A DNA stretch of 24,558 nt. Origin: Bacillota bacterium (GTDB taxonomy: Bacteria; Bacillota; Clostridia; Christensenellales; SZUA-584). The notes beneath the pieces were generated by a model, which worked only from the letters and a program-made list of their open reading frames with translations, was not told the DNA's origin and made no database searches. This document shows positions 6,397-15,185 of this stretch, in pieces. The stretch is from contig JAEYPO010000006.1 in the NCBI GenBank assembly GCA_023410595.1, positions 1 through 24,558 of the forward strand. Direction: 5' to 3'. Within the stretch, counting starts at the first letter, position 1, and the number at the start of each line of letters is the position of its first letter. A program made the translations under genes and the position numbers.

Positions 6397-8373
6397 ATGG
6401 AACTTAAGTTAGAATCCAAATGCGAATTGTGTCCCTGCGGCTGCGGCCGCGTGCTGCTGCCCGGCCAGAAGCACCATGCCGATAACCGGCAGCACCAGTG
6501 CCGCTCTGAATGCTGCTCTCATTGCGAGGCGCGCGAGGATAGCGCTAGGGCCGTTATAATACGCCTTATTGCGGGCGCGCTTGTGTACGCCGCCGCGCTT
6601 TTACTGTCCCTGCCGCCCGTATACAGCATCGCGCTGTTCATTGCGGCATACCTCGTCATAGGGGGCGACGTGCTGCTGCACGCCGTACGAAACATATCTA
6701 AAGGCAAGGTGTTCGACGAGAACTTTCTTATGTCCTTAGCCACCATAGGCGCGTTTGCAATTAAAGAATACCCTGAGGCTGTCGCGGTGATGTTATTTTA
6801 TCAGGCAGGAGAGCTGCTCCAGTCGCTGGCGGTGCGGCGGTCGCGGCGCTCCATAGCAAGCCTTATGGACATAAAGCCCGAATACGCGAATTTAAAGAGG
6901 GGCGCCGAATATGTTAAGGTAGCGCCCGAAGAGGTTAATGCGGGCGATATTATAGTAATAAAGCCAGGCGAGCGCGTACCGCTGGACGGAGTGGTGCTGA
7001 GCGGCAGCTCGTATGCCGATACGTCCGCGCTGACAGGCGAGTCCGTACCCCGCGCACTCTCCGCGGGCGACGCCGTGTATTCGGGGTTCATAAACCAAAG
7101 CGGACTGATTGAGGTCCGCGCGGAGAAGCCTTACTCCGAGAGCGCCGTCTCAAGAATACTCGAGCTCGTGGAGCGCGCTGCCGAGCGCAAAGCCCCCGCG
7201 GAGAACTTCATAAGCAGGTTCGCGCGCGTGTATACGCCCGTCGTCGTGTTCGCCGCGGCGCTGTTAGCGCTGGCTCCTCCCCTGATACTCGGCGAAGCGT
7301 TTTCCGTGTGGATTGAAAGGGCACTCATATTCCTCGTCATATCCTGCCCGTGCGCGCTCGTCATATCCATACCTCTCGGGTTTTTCGGGGGCATAGGCGC
7401 GGCGTCGCGCAGAGGCGTGCTCGTTAAGGGCGGCAACTACCTTGACGCGCTGCGCGGCGTTAAAACGGTAGTGTTCGATAAAACGGGTACGCTCACTCAG
7501 GGGACTTTCAGCGTGTCGCATATAGAGGCATACGAGGGGTTTTCGGAGCAGGAAGTGCTGAGGCTGGCGGCGTACGCCGAGAGCAGCTCCACGCACCCCT
7601 TAGCGAAATCCATAGTTCAGGCGTTCGAAAGCTCCGGCAATGCCATAAGCAGAGCGGACATTACGTATTATGAGGAAATATCCGGGCGCGGCATAAAAGC
7701 CGTCATTAACGGCAAGGAAGTGCTCGCGGGCAGCGCCGGGCTGCTCGGCCTTGACGGCATACCGGTGCGCAAGTCGGGCTCTACGGCCGTATATGTTGCC
7801 CTAGGCGGCAAGCCCGCGGGAGCGATATACCTGGAGGACGCCACAAAGCAGGGCGCAAAACAGGCGATAGCGGACTTAAGGCAGGCAGGCGCAAAGCGCA
7901 CTGTCATGCTCACGGGCGACCGGGAGGAAAGCGCGAAGCGTACTGCGCAGGCTCTTGGTCTCGACGCGTACTACTCAGAGCTGCTGCCCCAAGACAAGGT
8001 AAGGCTTGTTGAAGAGCTGATATCAGAGGGCGGCGGCAAGGTCGCTTTTGTGGGCGACGGCATAAACGACGCGCCCGTATTGGCGCGCGCCGACATTGGC
8101 GTCGCTATGGGAGCTTTGGGCTCCGACGCCGCGATAGAGGCCGCCGACATAGTAATCATGGACGATAATCCTTCGCGCCTTGCTCTTGCTATACGCATAG
8201 CGCGCAAAACGCATCGCATCGTGGTGGAGAACATAGTACTGGCGATGGCCGTAAAAGCCGCCGTGCTCATACTTGGCGCGGGAGGCATCGCCACAATGTG
8301 GGAGGCGGTGTTCGCGGACGTGGGCGTCGCGCTGCTCGCCATACTCAACTCTCTGCGCGCCATGAGGGCGTAA
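6397..8373 (+). CDS. cadA: P1B-type heavy-metal ATPase, Cd/Zn/Pb exporter
   Basis: 658 residues from ATG 6397, chosen because GGAGG lies 7 nt ahead; an earlier in-frame ATG at 6325 falls at the predicted transcription start. Hallmarks in order: TGES (213-216, actuator), SCPCA (316-320, transmembrane metal site), DKTGT (361-365, phosphorylated Asp), HP (400-401), TGD (506-508) and GDGINDAP (553-560). A lysine at 620 and D-x-G at 641-643 in the last membrane helices mark the P1B-2 class, which exports Zn, Cd and Pb. The usual GMTCxxC domain is absent. In its place is a roughly 50-residue tail with eight Cys (9, 12, 14, 16, 35, 39, 40, 43) and several His. It acts in the cytoplasmic membrane and is presumably repressed by the adjacent ArsR/CadC-like sensor. 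Confidence 0.94.
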   Translation: MELKLESKCELCPCGCGRVLLPGQKHHADNRQHQCRSECCSHCEAREDSARAVIIRLIAGALVYAAALLLSLPPVYSIALFIAAYLVIGGDVLLHAVRNISKGKVFDENFLMSLATIGAFAIKEYPEAVAVMLFYQAGELLQSLAVRRSRRSIASLMDIKPEYANLKRGAEYVKVAPEEVNAGDIIVIKPGERVPLDGVVLSGSSYADTSALTGESVPRALSAGDAVYSGFINQSGLIEVRAEKPYSESAVSRILELVERAAERKAPAENFISRFARVYTPVVVFAAALLALAPPLILGEAFSVWIERALIFLVISCPCALVISIPLGFFGGIGAASRRGVLVKGGNYLDALRGVKTVVFDKTGTLTQGTFSVSHIEAYEGFSEQEVLRLAAYAESSSTHPLAKSIVQAFESSGNAISRADITYYEEISGRGIKAVINGKEVLAGSAGLLGLDGIPVRKSGSTAVYVALGGKPAGAIYLEDATKQGAKQAIADLRQAGAKRTVMLTGDREESAKRTAQALGLDAYYSELLPQDKVRLVEELISEGGGKVAFVGDGINDAPVLARADIGVAMGALGSDAAIEAADIVIMDDNPSRLALAIRIARKTHRIVVENIVLAMAVKAAVLILGAGGIATMWEAVFADVGVALLAILNSLRAMRA

Positions 8374-8415
8374 TTCCCGGAAGGCTGGCGACCGCAGGCC
8401 GCCCTTGCACGTGAT

Positions 8416-8732
8416 AAAGCCTCTTCTCCGCCGTAGGGGCGTCCTTTGGACGCCCGCCAGATAAAAACAGCGCCGCGTTCATGGACGGAACGGAACGACA
8501 CAGGGGTCGTTCCCTACAATGCCGTAGGGGCGGGTCTCTGCACCCGCCCGCCTTGCCTGCGCCTTATTTCCTTCGGGACGGCGTGGAAACCGTCCCTACG
8601 CGCACCAAAGCCTCTTCTCCGCCGTAGGGGCGTCCTTTGGACGCCCGCCAGATAAAAACAACGCCACGTTCATGGACGGAACGGAACGACACAGGGGTCG
8701 TTCCCTACAATGCCGTAGGGGCGGGTCTCTGC
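8416..8732. repeat. Array R2: 126-bp direct duplication of family B palindromes
   Basis: 8416-8541 and 8607-8732 are 126-bp direct repeats differing at about two bases. Each contains GGGGCGTCC-TTT-GGACGCCC, GGAACGAC...GTCGTTCC and GTAGGGGCGGGT...ACCCGCC hairpins. Between them is GGGACGG...CCGTCCC. In the second copy the last hairpin loop is expanded to end at 8761. This fills the 394-bp gap between the ATPase and DUF362 genes; no gene or clear T-run terminator was seen. Confidence 0.8.
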
Positions 8733-8767
8733 TGTGTGCTCCAAAGGGGTATACCCGCCCGCTTTGA

Positions 8768-9919
8768 TCAATCCTCTTTTTTCAGCCTCGAAAACAGCTT
8801 CATCAAACGGTTTGAGTTTACCAGCTTTACCGCCTTGTGGACGCACATCTCGTGGCAGCACATGCACTCTATGCACTTTGAGTAATCTATGCGCTTTGTC
8901 TCCCTGTCTATGGCCTTAACCGGGCAGCTGTCCACGCAGACATTGCAGCCTTTGCACATGCCAAGGTCCATCTCGGGCCGCGTCTTCATAAGGTCTACGA
9001 TAAATTTCATAGCCGGGCCGCCGCCCCGGCCTGTAATAAGCGACCGCGGGATTTTGAACCCGGCAAGCTTAGGCGGAGCGCCGAAGTCCCCGCACACCTC
9101 TATGCGGCCAAGGTCCCACTCGCCTATCCGCTGCTCTATCGCCGACGAATAGAAAGGTATGTTCTTTATGCACGCGCCTGCCATGTCCGCCGCCACCGCG
9201 TCCAGCGCGAGCGAATCCTCGCTTATGAGTATCTTGCCCGCTTCGTATACGTGTCCCGTGACCGGGCCCTGTTTGTCCATCGCAATTATGCCGTCCATTA
9301 TGTTAAGGCTTACGTTCACAGCCTTGTTTATGCCGCATATCACCGCGCCGAAAGCCTTTGGCGTCGGAAAGTTCTTGTGATATTCCGCCTTTTTCTGTCC
9401 CGGCACGCAGCCGAACAGGTTTTTTACCGCGCCCGTATATGTCGCCGACATATGCGTTTTAAGCTTCGGCAGGTTTATTATTGCGTCCGCCTCAAACAAC
9501 GGCTTTGCCAGGTACATCTTCTCGCCGCCCGGGCCCGCCTTCTCCACGACGCCTTCCTTGTCGAAGTTCTTTATCTCGGCGCCTTCTTCCCTTGCCACGT
9601 CCTCGAGCCCCGACACCTTAAGGCTTCTCCCCGTCTGGGATCTCCCCCCGATGGCGCCTCCCGCGCTGTCACCTATCCATACATTGCAGCCGAAGCTCTT
9701 TACTATGCGCGTCACGGCGCGCACAAACTCCGGGTGCGTCACCGCCGCCGATTCGGGCGGCACCGGGCCTATAAGGTTCACCTTTAAAAGTACGTTCATG
9801 CCGGGTTTGAGCCACCTGCCCCAGCCTCCCAGCAGCTCCCCGCCTTCATTTATCTTGCGGGTCACTTCTTCCGGATCGTACGAGCCGCACTGCATGACGG
9901 CCACCTTGCTCTTGCTCAT
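8768..9919 (-). CDS. DUF362 protein with C-terminal 2[4Fe-4S] ferredoxin domain
   Basis: 383 residues. The DUF362 region occupies about residues 1-260, with characteristic blocks LLKVNLIGP, IGDSAGG, INLPKLKTHMSATYTGAVKNLFG and SLALDAVAADMAG. Two ferredoxin motifs follow: CKGCNVCVDSCP (Cys322, 325, 328, 332) and CIECMCCHEMC (Cys349, 352, 355, 359, with an extra Cys354). Members are cytoplasmic iron-sulphur proteins suspected of electron transfer; the substrate is unknown. The start is supported by AAGGAG about 8 nt ahead of ATG 9919. It is a single-gene unit. Function beyond an electron-transfer role cannot be stated. Confidence 0.9.
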   Translation of the reverse strand: MSKSKVAVMQCGSYDPEEVTRKINEGGELLGGWGRWLKPGMNVLLKVNLIGPVPPESAAVTHPEFVRAVTRIVKSFGCNVWIGDSAGGAIGGRSQTGRSLKVSGLEDVAREEGAEIKNFDKEGVVEKAGPGGEKMYLAKPLFEADAIINLPKLKTHMSATYTGAVKNLFGCVPGQKKAEYHKNFPTPKAFGAVICGINKAVNVSLNIMDGIIAMDKQGPVTGHVYEAGKILISEDSLALDAVAADMAGACIKNIPFYSSAIEQRIGEWDLGRIEVCGDFGAPPKLAGFKIPRSLITGRGGGPAMKFIVDLMKTRPEMDLGMCKGCNVCVDSCPVKAIDRETKRIDYSKCIECMCCHEMCVHKAVKLVNSNRLMKLFSRLKKED

Positions 9920-10037
9920 ATAAAAACTCCTTTTCAGCCATTAATGTAGCATAAAGTATCGCGCATTAGAATAGAGTCAGACAAATAATCACAAAATCCC
10001 GGGAAATGTTAAACCGTTTCCTTTTATTTTTACGTTG

Positions 10038-10046
10038 TGTTAATAT
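10038..10046 (+). promoter_or_regulatory. Extended -10 implying a leaderless transcript
   Basis: TG-T-TAATAT places the expected start base at or next to the A of the ATG at 10053. No ribosome site precedes that ATG. The -35 region is weak (TTCCTT, 10018-10023). Confidence 0.4.
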
Positions 10047-10052
10047 AAGTAT

Positions 10053-10883
10053 ATGGATATTAACTACCGTCCGCTGATATTCCTGTATAAGCACTTCAAA
10101 GCGCTTGTGATCGGCTGGATAATAGCCGCAGGCGCTGTTTATATACTGTACTTTAATAATCTGCCCGTTTTTCACAAATATCCAGCATTAATGTTTTTGT
10201 ATTGCTTTATCGTTATTCCGCTGCCGTACGTTGCCGTCCCGATGTATGCGCGGACGCTGTCAGACAGGATAAACGGCATACTTTTTAACGATTGCGATCC
10301 GGCGCCGTATATAGGCGTCTATGAGCATATTATCGCCGGATTCAAAGACATGAAGCAGCCCCGGATGCTGCCGGATTTACAGATCAGTTTAAGCTCGGGG
10401 CTGTCCGCCGCGGGCAGATACGGCGAGGCGTATGAAATACTGAATCAATTCAGCATCTCGGGCAGCGGCCGCGCAAAAAACATATCCCGCATCGTATATC
10501 ATAACAATCTTTTATTGGTATGTTTAAAGCTCGGCCTTGTGGATGAAGCGGAAGAAAACCTCGATTTGCTGATAAAAGCGGTAGCCGTGCTGAAGCCGGG
10601 CGATTATAACAAATACAAAAGGCTTCACTTAAGAGCGCAGTATGGCGTGAACATTGCGCGCGGCATATACGACTACTCAGAAAAAGCCTTTACCGAACTG
10701 TTCGAAACATCCGAAAGCAACTTCGAGCGCGCCGACGCAAAATTCAGCCTCGCAAGCGTCTACATCCATTTCGGCGACATCCCACGCGCGAAGGAAGCGC
10801 TCGAGTACGTCGTAACCCACGGCAACAAGCTGCACATCGTGGAAGAAGCAAAACAACGGCTGATAACCATAAAGTCTTTATAA
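10053..10883 (+). CDS. Membrane-anchored protein with TPR-like helical repeats
   Basis: 276 residues, no named family recognised. The first 65 residues hold two hydrophobic segments (about 15-34 and 45-64) that should anchor it in the membrane. The remainder is soluble and alpha-helical with TPR-like periodicity: SSGLSAAGRYGEAYEIL, then LLLVCLKLGLVDEAEENLDLL, and near the end KFSLASVYIHFGDIPRAKEALEYV, each with the small/large/aromatic spacing of TPRs. Such proteins usually scaffold partners; none can be named here. The start lacks a ribosome site and seems to coincide with the predicted transcription start, so a downstream start is possible but would remove the anchor. Neighbouring genes give no functional clue. 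Confidence 0.75.
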   Translation: MDINYRPLIFLYKHFKALVIGWIIAAGAVYILYFNNLPVFHKYPALMFLYCFIVIPLPYVAVPMYARTLSDRINGILFNDCDPAPYIGVYEHIIAGFKDMKQPRMLPDLQISLSSGLSAAGRYGEAYEILNQFSISGSGRAKNISRIVYHNNLLLVCLKLGLVDEAEENLDLLIKAVAVLKPGDYNKYKRLHLRAQYGVNIARGIYDYSEKAFTELFETSESNFERADAKFSLASVYIHFGDIPRAKEALEYVVTHGNKLHIVEEAKQRLITIKSL

Positions 10884-11705
10884 GGCGCGCCCGCATGGCT
10901 TTCCCTTTCACCCACCCCAACGAACTATGTTCGCCGGGGGCCCCGGCGGGGGAAGTGGCGCGGAGCACCGATAGGGTATTCCCCTACCCGCCTTTCACGC
11001 TTTTCTTTCGGGCGGTCAAAGACCGCCCCTACACACGCAAAAGCCTCTTTCCTGCGTAGGGGCGTCCTTCGGACGCCCGCATTTCTGAGGCCACAGACAC
11101 CCTTCAGTCGCCAAAGGCGACATCTCCCCTCATAGGGGCGCCTATAATGCTTCCCCTTTCAGGAGAAGTGGCGCACAGCGCCGATAGGGTCTGGCTTTGC
11201 CCGCCTTTCACGCTTTTCATTCGGGTGGTCAAAGACCGCCCTACACACGCCAAAGCCTCTTCCCTGCGTAGGGGCGTCCTTTGGACGCCCGCGTCTCCGG
11301 CGGCTGCAGACACCCTTCAGTCGCCAAAGGCGACAGCTCCCCTCACAGGGGAGCCTACAATGCTTCCCCTTTTACCCACCCCAACGAACTTTGTTCGCCG
11401 GGGGCCCCGGCGGGGGAAGTGGCGCACAGCGCCGATAGGGTCTGGCTTTGCCCGCCTTTCACGCTCTCCATCGGGCGGTCAAAGACCGCCCCTACACACG
11501 CCAAAGCCTCTTTCCAGCGTAGGGGCGTCCTTCGGACGCCCGCATCTATGGCGGCTATAGACACCCTTCAGTCGCCAAAGGCGACAGCTCCCCTCACAGG
11601 GGCGCCTATATAAGGAGCGCCCGCATATGCTTCCCCTTTTACCCACCCCAACGAACTTTGTTCGCCGGGGGCTCCGGCGTGGGAAGTGGCGCACAGCGGC
11701 GACAG
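10884..11705. repeat. Array R3: tandem composite of families A and B
   Basis: Three left-hand family A units start at about 11100, 11311 and 11562 (ACCCTTCAGTCGCCAAAGG), giving tandem periods of about 211 and 251 bp. Each period also carries a right-hand A unit (GCTTCCCC...GGCGC...ATAGGGT) and a family B block with GGTC-AAA-GACC and GTAGGGGCGTCC/GGACGCCC hairpins. The longer period is explained by a roughly 40-bp hairpin insert (ACCCACCCCAACGAAC...) in the CTTCCCC loop, also seen near 10912 and 11640. The final unit near 11690 is degenerate. No gene is supported in this roughly 950-bp gap; frames here are repeat artefacts. Confidence 0.82.
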
Positions 11706-11776
11706 TATGTGCTTTTTCACGCCCTTTCCGTGTTTCCGGATTATATATAAAAAAACTACACGTCAGCCATTACGTA

Positions 11777-11785
11777 TGCTATAAT
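11777..11785 (+). promoter_or_regulatory. Extended -10 promoter for the ABC transporter operon
   Basis: TG-C-TATAAT (11777-11785) is a perfect extended -10, about 57 bases before the TTG start. The -35 is poor, as tolerated by extended -10 promoters. Confidence 0.55.
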
Positions 11786-11841
11786 CTGCACATGCGCTTA
11801 TTTTTTTGCATTTTATGAGATTGTTTTGGGAGGTGAATATT

Positions 11842-12768
11842 TTGGCGAAATCCATAGAGATCCGCAGCCTTGTGAAAAAGTACGGCGACGTGCTGGCTGT
11901 GGACGGGATATCGTTCGACGTGGACGAAGGCACGCTGTTCGCGTTTTTAGGGCCTAACGGCGCGGGCAAATCCAGTACTATAAATTCCATTTGCTCCACG
12001 ACGGAGATAACGGCGGGCAGCGTCATGGTTTCAGGATACGACGCGGTAAAGGACAGCGCCCATGTGCGCTCTTGCATAGGCGTTGTGTTTCAGGAATCGG
12101 TGCTGGACGAACTGCTGACGGTTAGGGAAAACCTCGAGACAAGGGCGGGGCTTTATAACCTTCCCGGCAACTTAGTCAGGCAGCGTATCAGTGAAGTGGC
12201 CGACGCGGTATCCATAACGGACATACTGGGGCGCAGGTACGGCAAGCTCTCGGGCGGTCAGAGGCGGCGCGTAGACATGGCGCGCGGGCTGATGCACAGG
12301 CCAAAAATACTCTTTCTCGACGAGCCGACCACGGGGCTCGACCCGCAGACAAGGCTCAAGGTATGGGAGACGGTGGAGCGTCTGCAGAAAAGCACGGGCA
12401 TGACGGTGTTCATGACGACGCATTACATGGAGGAAGCTGCCAGCGCAGACAAGGTGGCCATAATAGACAAGGGCAGGATAGCGGCGCAGGGCACTCCCGA
12501 AGAGCTGCGCCTTAAATACAGCAGCGACTATCTTAAAATACAGCCGAAAAACGCGGGCGAGCTTAAAGAAAGGCTCGACGCCATAGGCGTAAAATACGAG
12601 GAAGACCGCGGGCTTATAATAGTCAAATGCGGCTCGAGCATGGAAGCGCTCGAATTGCTCAAAAAGACAGAGAAGCACGTGTTCCAGTTCGAGGTGGTGC
12701 GGGGCAGCATGGACGACGTGTTCATGGCCCTTACGGGGCACGCTATACGCGAAGGGGGTGGCAACTGA
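11842..12768 (+). CDS. ABC transporter ATP-binding protein (DrrA-like)
   Basis: 308 residues from TTG 11842, chosen because GGGAGGTG lies about 6 nt ahead; an upstream ATG at 11806 lacks a ribosome site. Walker A GPNGAGKSS (37-45), signature LSGGQRRR (136-143), Walker B ILFLDE (156-161) and switch His194 in MTTHYM are intact, so it should hydrolyse ATP. The C-terminal extension of about 80 residues is typical of the DrrA/CcmA-like exporters that handle drugs, lipids or peptides. Its stop overlaps the permease start (ATGA), showing translational coupling. The substrate is unknown. Confidence 0.92.
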   Translation: MAKSIEIRSLVKKYGDVLAVDGISFDVDEGTLFAFLGPNGAGKSSTINSICSTTEITAGSVMVSGYDAVKDSAHVRSCIGVVFQESVLDELLTVRENLETRAGLYNLPGNLVRQRISEVADAVSITDILGRRYGKLSGGQRRRVDMARGLMHRPKILFLDEPTTGLDPQTRLKVWETVERLQKSTGMTVFMTTHYMEEAASADKVAIIDKGRIAAQGTPEELRLKYSSDYLKIQPKNAGELKERLDAIGVKYEEDRGLIIVKCGSSMEALELLKKTEKHVFQFEVVRGSMDDVFMALTGHAIREGGGN

Positions 12769-13655
12769 TGAGCTCGACAGGAAAGCTTGTATCACGCAAC
12801 ATAAAGCTTTTTTTCAGGGACAAAACTTCGGTGTTCTTTTCGTTGTTGTCCGTAATAATCATTATCGGTCTTTACGCGCTGTTCCTTGGTAACATACAGG
12901 TGCAGGAGATAGCGGACGAGACAGGCATGGACTCTACTGCCGCGGCGTGGCTCGTCAACTCGTGGATACTCGCGGGCGTGCTCGCGGTGAGCACGGTTAC
13001 CGTCAGCCTCGGCGCGTACGGCACGATGGTGGAGGACGTTTCGCGCGGCCGCGTCAAAGACTTCTTTGTGGCGCCCTTAAAGCGCGGCCAGCTCGTGGCG
13101 GGCTATATGGTGTCTTCCACCGTAATATCCGCGATAATGAACCTTATTGCGTTCGCTATTTCCGAAGCGTATATCGTGGCGTCGGGAGGAGAGCTGCTTC
13201 CCCCTCTTGAGTTGCTCGAAGTGCTCGGCATATTGCTGCTCAGCATATTCGCGTTTTCATCGTTCGTGTGTTTCATAACGAGCCTTATAAAGTCGGTCAA
13301 CGCTTTCGCGGCGCTGAGCACCATAGTCGGCACGCTTATCGGGTTCTTAACGGGCATATACGTGCCGGTGGGCGTATTGCCCGAGGCTATCGTCACGTTC
13401 ATGAAATTCCTGCCGTTTACGTACACCGCCGTCTGGCTTCGCGAGATATTTACGGCGGCGCCTATGGCGCAGATATTCACGGGCCCGGCTGCGCAAGCGG
13501 GCACGCAATATGCCGCTAGTCAGGGCATATTCATATATTTCGGCGATACTCGTGTCGAGCCGTGGATGATGGCGCTCATCATAGCCGCGTCGGGCGTGCT
13601 GTTCTTCCTGCTGTCGCTATGGCGGCTCTCTAAGCGTTCGTGGATAGCTAAATAG
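12768..13655 (+). CDS. ABC-2 type permease, partner of the preceding ATPase
   Basis: 295 residues starting at the ATG that overlaps the previous stop codon by one base. The hydropathy fits ABC-2 permeases: an N-terminal helix after a basic segment (SVFFSLLSVIIIIGLYALFL), a large extracytoplasmic loop, then clustered helices including LLEVLGILLLSIFAFSSFV and ALSTIVGTLIGFLTGIYVPVGVLPE, and a last helix ALIIAASGVLFFLLSLW before a basic tail. The G-x-Y-x-P near the fifth helix is typical of the DrrB/NodJ group. With the ATPase it forms a two-gene export system in the cytoplasmic membrane. A strong terminator follows directly. Confidence 0.92.
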   Translation: MSSTGKLVSRNIKLFFRDKTSVFFSLLSVIIIIGLYALFLGNIQVQEIADETGMDSTAAAWLVNSWILAGVLAVSTVTVSLGAYGTMVEDVSRGRVKDFFVAPLKRGQLVAGYMVSSTVISAIMNLIAFAISEAYIVASGGELLPPLELLEVLGILLLSIFAFSSFVCFITSLIKSVNAFAALSTIVGTLIGFLTGIYVPVGVLPEAIVTFMKFLPFTYTAVWLREIFTAAPMAQIFTGPAAQAGTQYAASQGIFIYFGDTRVEPWMMALIIAASGVLFFLLSLWRLSKRSWIAK

Positions 13656-13688
13656 CATCAGGCGCGTTTGTGTAATATCGTTTATCAC

Positions 13689-13716
13689 GGGAGGCTCAAA
13701 GGCCTCCCTTTGTTTT
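13689..13716 (+). terminator. Intrinsic terminator of the ABC operon
   Basis: GGGAGGC-TCAAAG-GCCTCCC followed by TTTGTTTT, 33 bp after the permease stop. Confidence 0.8.
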
Positions 13717-13752
13717 ACCTTAAAAACATCGCGCTCATTCGGACAATCTTTT

Positions 13753-14450
13753 GCTTCCCCTTTTACCCACCCCAACGAACTTTGTTCGCCGGGGGCCCCG
13801 GCGGGGGAAGTGGCGCAAAGCGCCGATAGGGTAAGCCCCTTTTACCCACCCCAACGAACTTTGTTCGCCGGGGGCCCCGGCAGGGGAAGTGGCGCAAAGC
13901 GCCTATAGGGTAAGCCCCTGCCCGCATTTCATGCTCTCCATTCGGGCGGTCAAAGACCGCCCCTACATAAGCCAAAGCCTCTTTTCTGCGTAGGGGAGTC
14001 CTTCGGACGCCCGCGTCTATGGCAGCTACAGACACCCTTCAGTCGCCAAAGGCGACAGCTCCCCTCACAGGGGCGCCTTTATAAGGAGCGCCCGCATATG
14101 CTTCCCCTTATAGGGGAAGTGGCGCAAAGCGCCGATAGGGTTGGTCCTGTCCGCCACATGCTCTCCATTCGGGCGATCTAAGCACGCATCCCTGGTGGCT
14201 GCGGATACCCTTCAGTCGCCAAAGGCGACAGATCCCCTCGCAGGGGCGCCTTTATCAGGTTAATACCGGCATAAGCACTCAAAAGTGCGTTTGAACTCAA
14301 AGCTTCCCCTTATAGGGGAAGTGGCGCGAAGCGCCGATAGGGTCTGGCTTTGTCCGCCACATGCTCTCCATTCGGGCGGTCAGAGACCGCCCTGCACACG
14401 CCAAAGCCTTTTTCTGCGTAGGGGCGTCATTCGGACGCCCGCCTTGTATG
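13753..14450. repeat. Array R4: family A and B palindromic repeats
   Basis: Two right-hand A units with the nested ACCCACCCCAACGAAC hairpin insert are tandem at about 13753-13832 and 13833-13912. Complete A copies are 14034-14141 (108 bp) and 14207-14343. Family B blocks (GACCGCCC and GTAGGGG(C/A)GTCC...) lie at about 13940-14015 and 14370-14445. The gap between the ABC operon terminator and thpR holds nothing else recognisable. Confidence 0.82.
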
Positions 14451-14528
14451 TTCTCCATTCGGGCGCGAAAAGCATAATGATTTACTGCCTCTTTTATGCT
14501 ATTATAACGGCGAAAGGAAGCAAAAACC

Positions 14529-15056
14529 ATGCGACTGTTCATAGGTATAAAAACAGGCTGCGACGACTATCTTATATCGCTGCAGAACTCTCTTAAGGAG
14601 GTCGGCAGCGGCAACTTCACGCTTGCCGATAACCTGCACTTAACGCTCAAATTTCTGGGCGAAGCACCCCTGCACCGCATAATGGACATTGAGGAGGCAA
14701 TGAGGCAGGCCGCCGGAGAGCCGCTTAAGCTCGAATTGCACGGCGCAAAAGCGTTTGGCAGGTCAGGCATAGTTTCCGCCGAGGTGGGCGGAGACATTCC
14801 CGCTCTTAGTTCGCTCGTCTCCCGCCTTGAGGACGCGCTCCATACGGCGGGCTTTGCAAAAGAGCAAAGGCCTTACCGCCCGCACATAACGCTCGTCCGC
14901 GAGTGGAGGGCATCGCCCGGCCTCGACATATCGGCCGTCCCCCACGGAGAATGCCGCTTTACGGCGGACGAATTCATACTGTTCGAGAGCACGCGGCAGG
15001 CGGGTAGGCTTACGTATGTGCCGCTGTATACGCAGAAGCTTAAGCGAGGCGAATAA
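14529..15056 (+). CDS. thpR: RNA 2',3'-cyclic phosphodiesterase (2H family)
   Basis: 175 residues, the normal length for ThpR/LigT. Both catalytic H-x-T-x motifs are present: HLTL at residues 37-40 and HITL at 119-122. The start MRLFIGI is typical of the family, and GAAAGGAAG precedes the ATG by about 7 nt. The enzyme opens 2',3'-cyclic phosphates on RNA ends to 2'-phosphates in the cytoplasm; its physiological role in bacteria is unclear. It stands alone between repeat array R4 and the MscS gene. Confidence 0.93.
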   Translation: MRLFIGIKTGCDDYLISLQNSLKEVGSGNFTLADNLHLTLKFLGEAPLHRIMDIEEAMRQAAGEPLKLELHGAKAFGRSGIVSAEVGGDIPALSSLVSRLEDALHTAGFAKEQRPYRPHITLVREWRASPGLDISAVPHGECRFTADEFILFESTRQAGRLTYVPLYTQKLKRGE

Positions 15057-15185
15057 CGCCCCTGTACACGGGCGATACGCATTAAGCAATCCCCTAAGCC
15101 TGTCGTATCATGTCTTTTTTTCGCGCGGTTTGAAAAATACTTTTATATGTGCTACGCTTTTGGTAAGCTATTTGCAGGAGGAAGC

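Noticed and set aside
8446..8885. Two similar plus-strand frames starting MDARQIKT
   Set aside because: Both come from the 126-bp duplicated repeat; one runs antisense into the DUF362 gene.
14297..14542. Minus-strand frame before thpR
   Set aside because: It spans array R4 repeats and the thpR leader; no homology or ribosome site.
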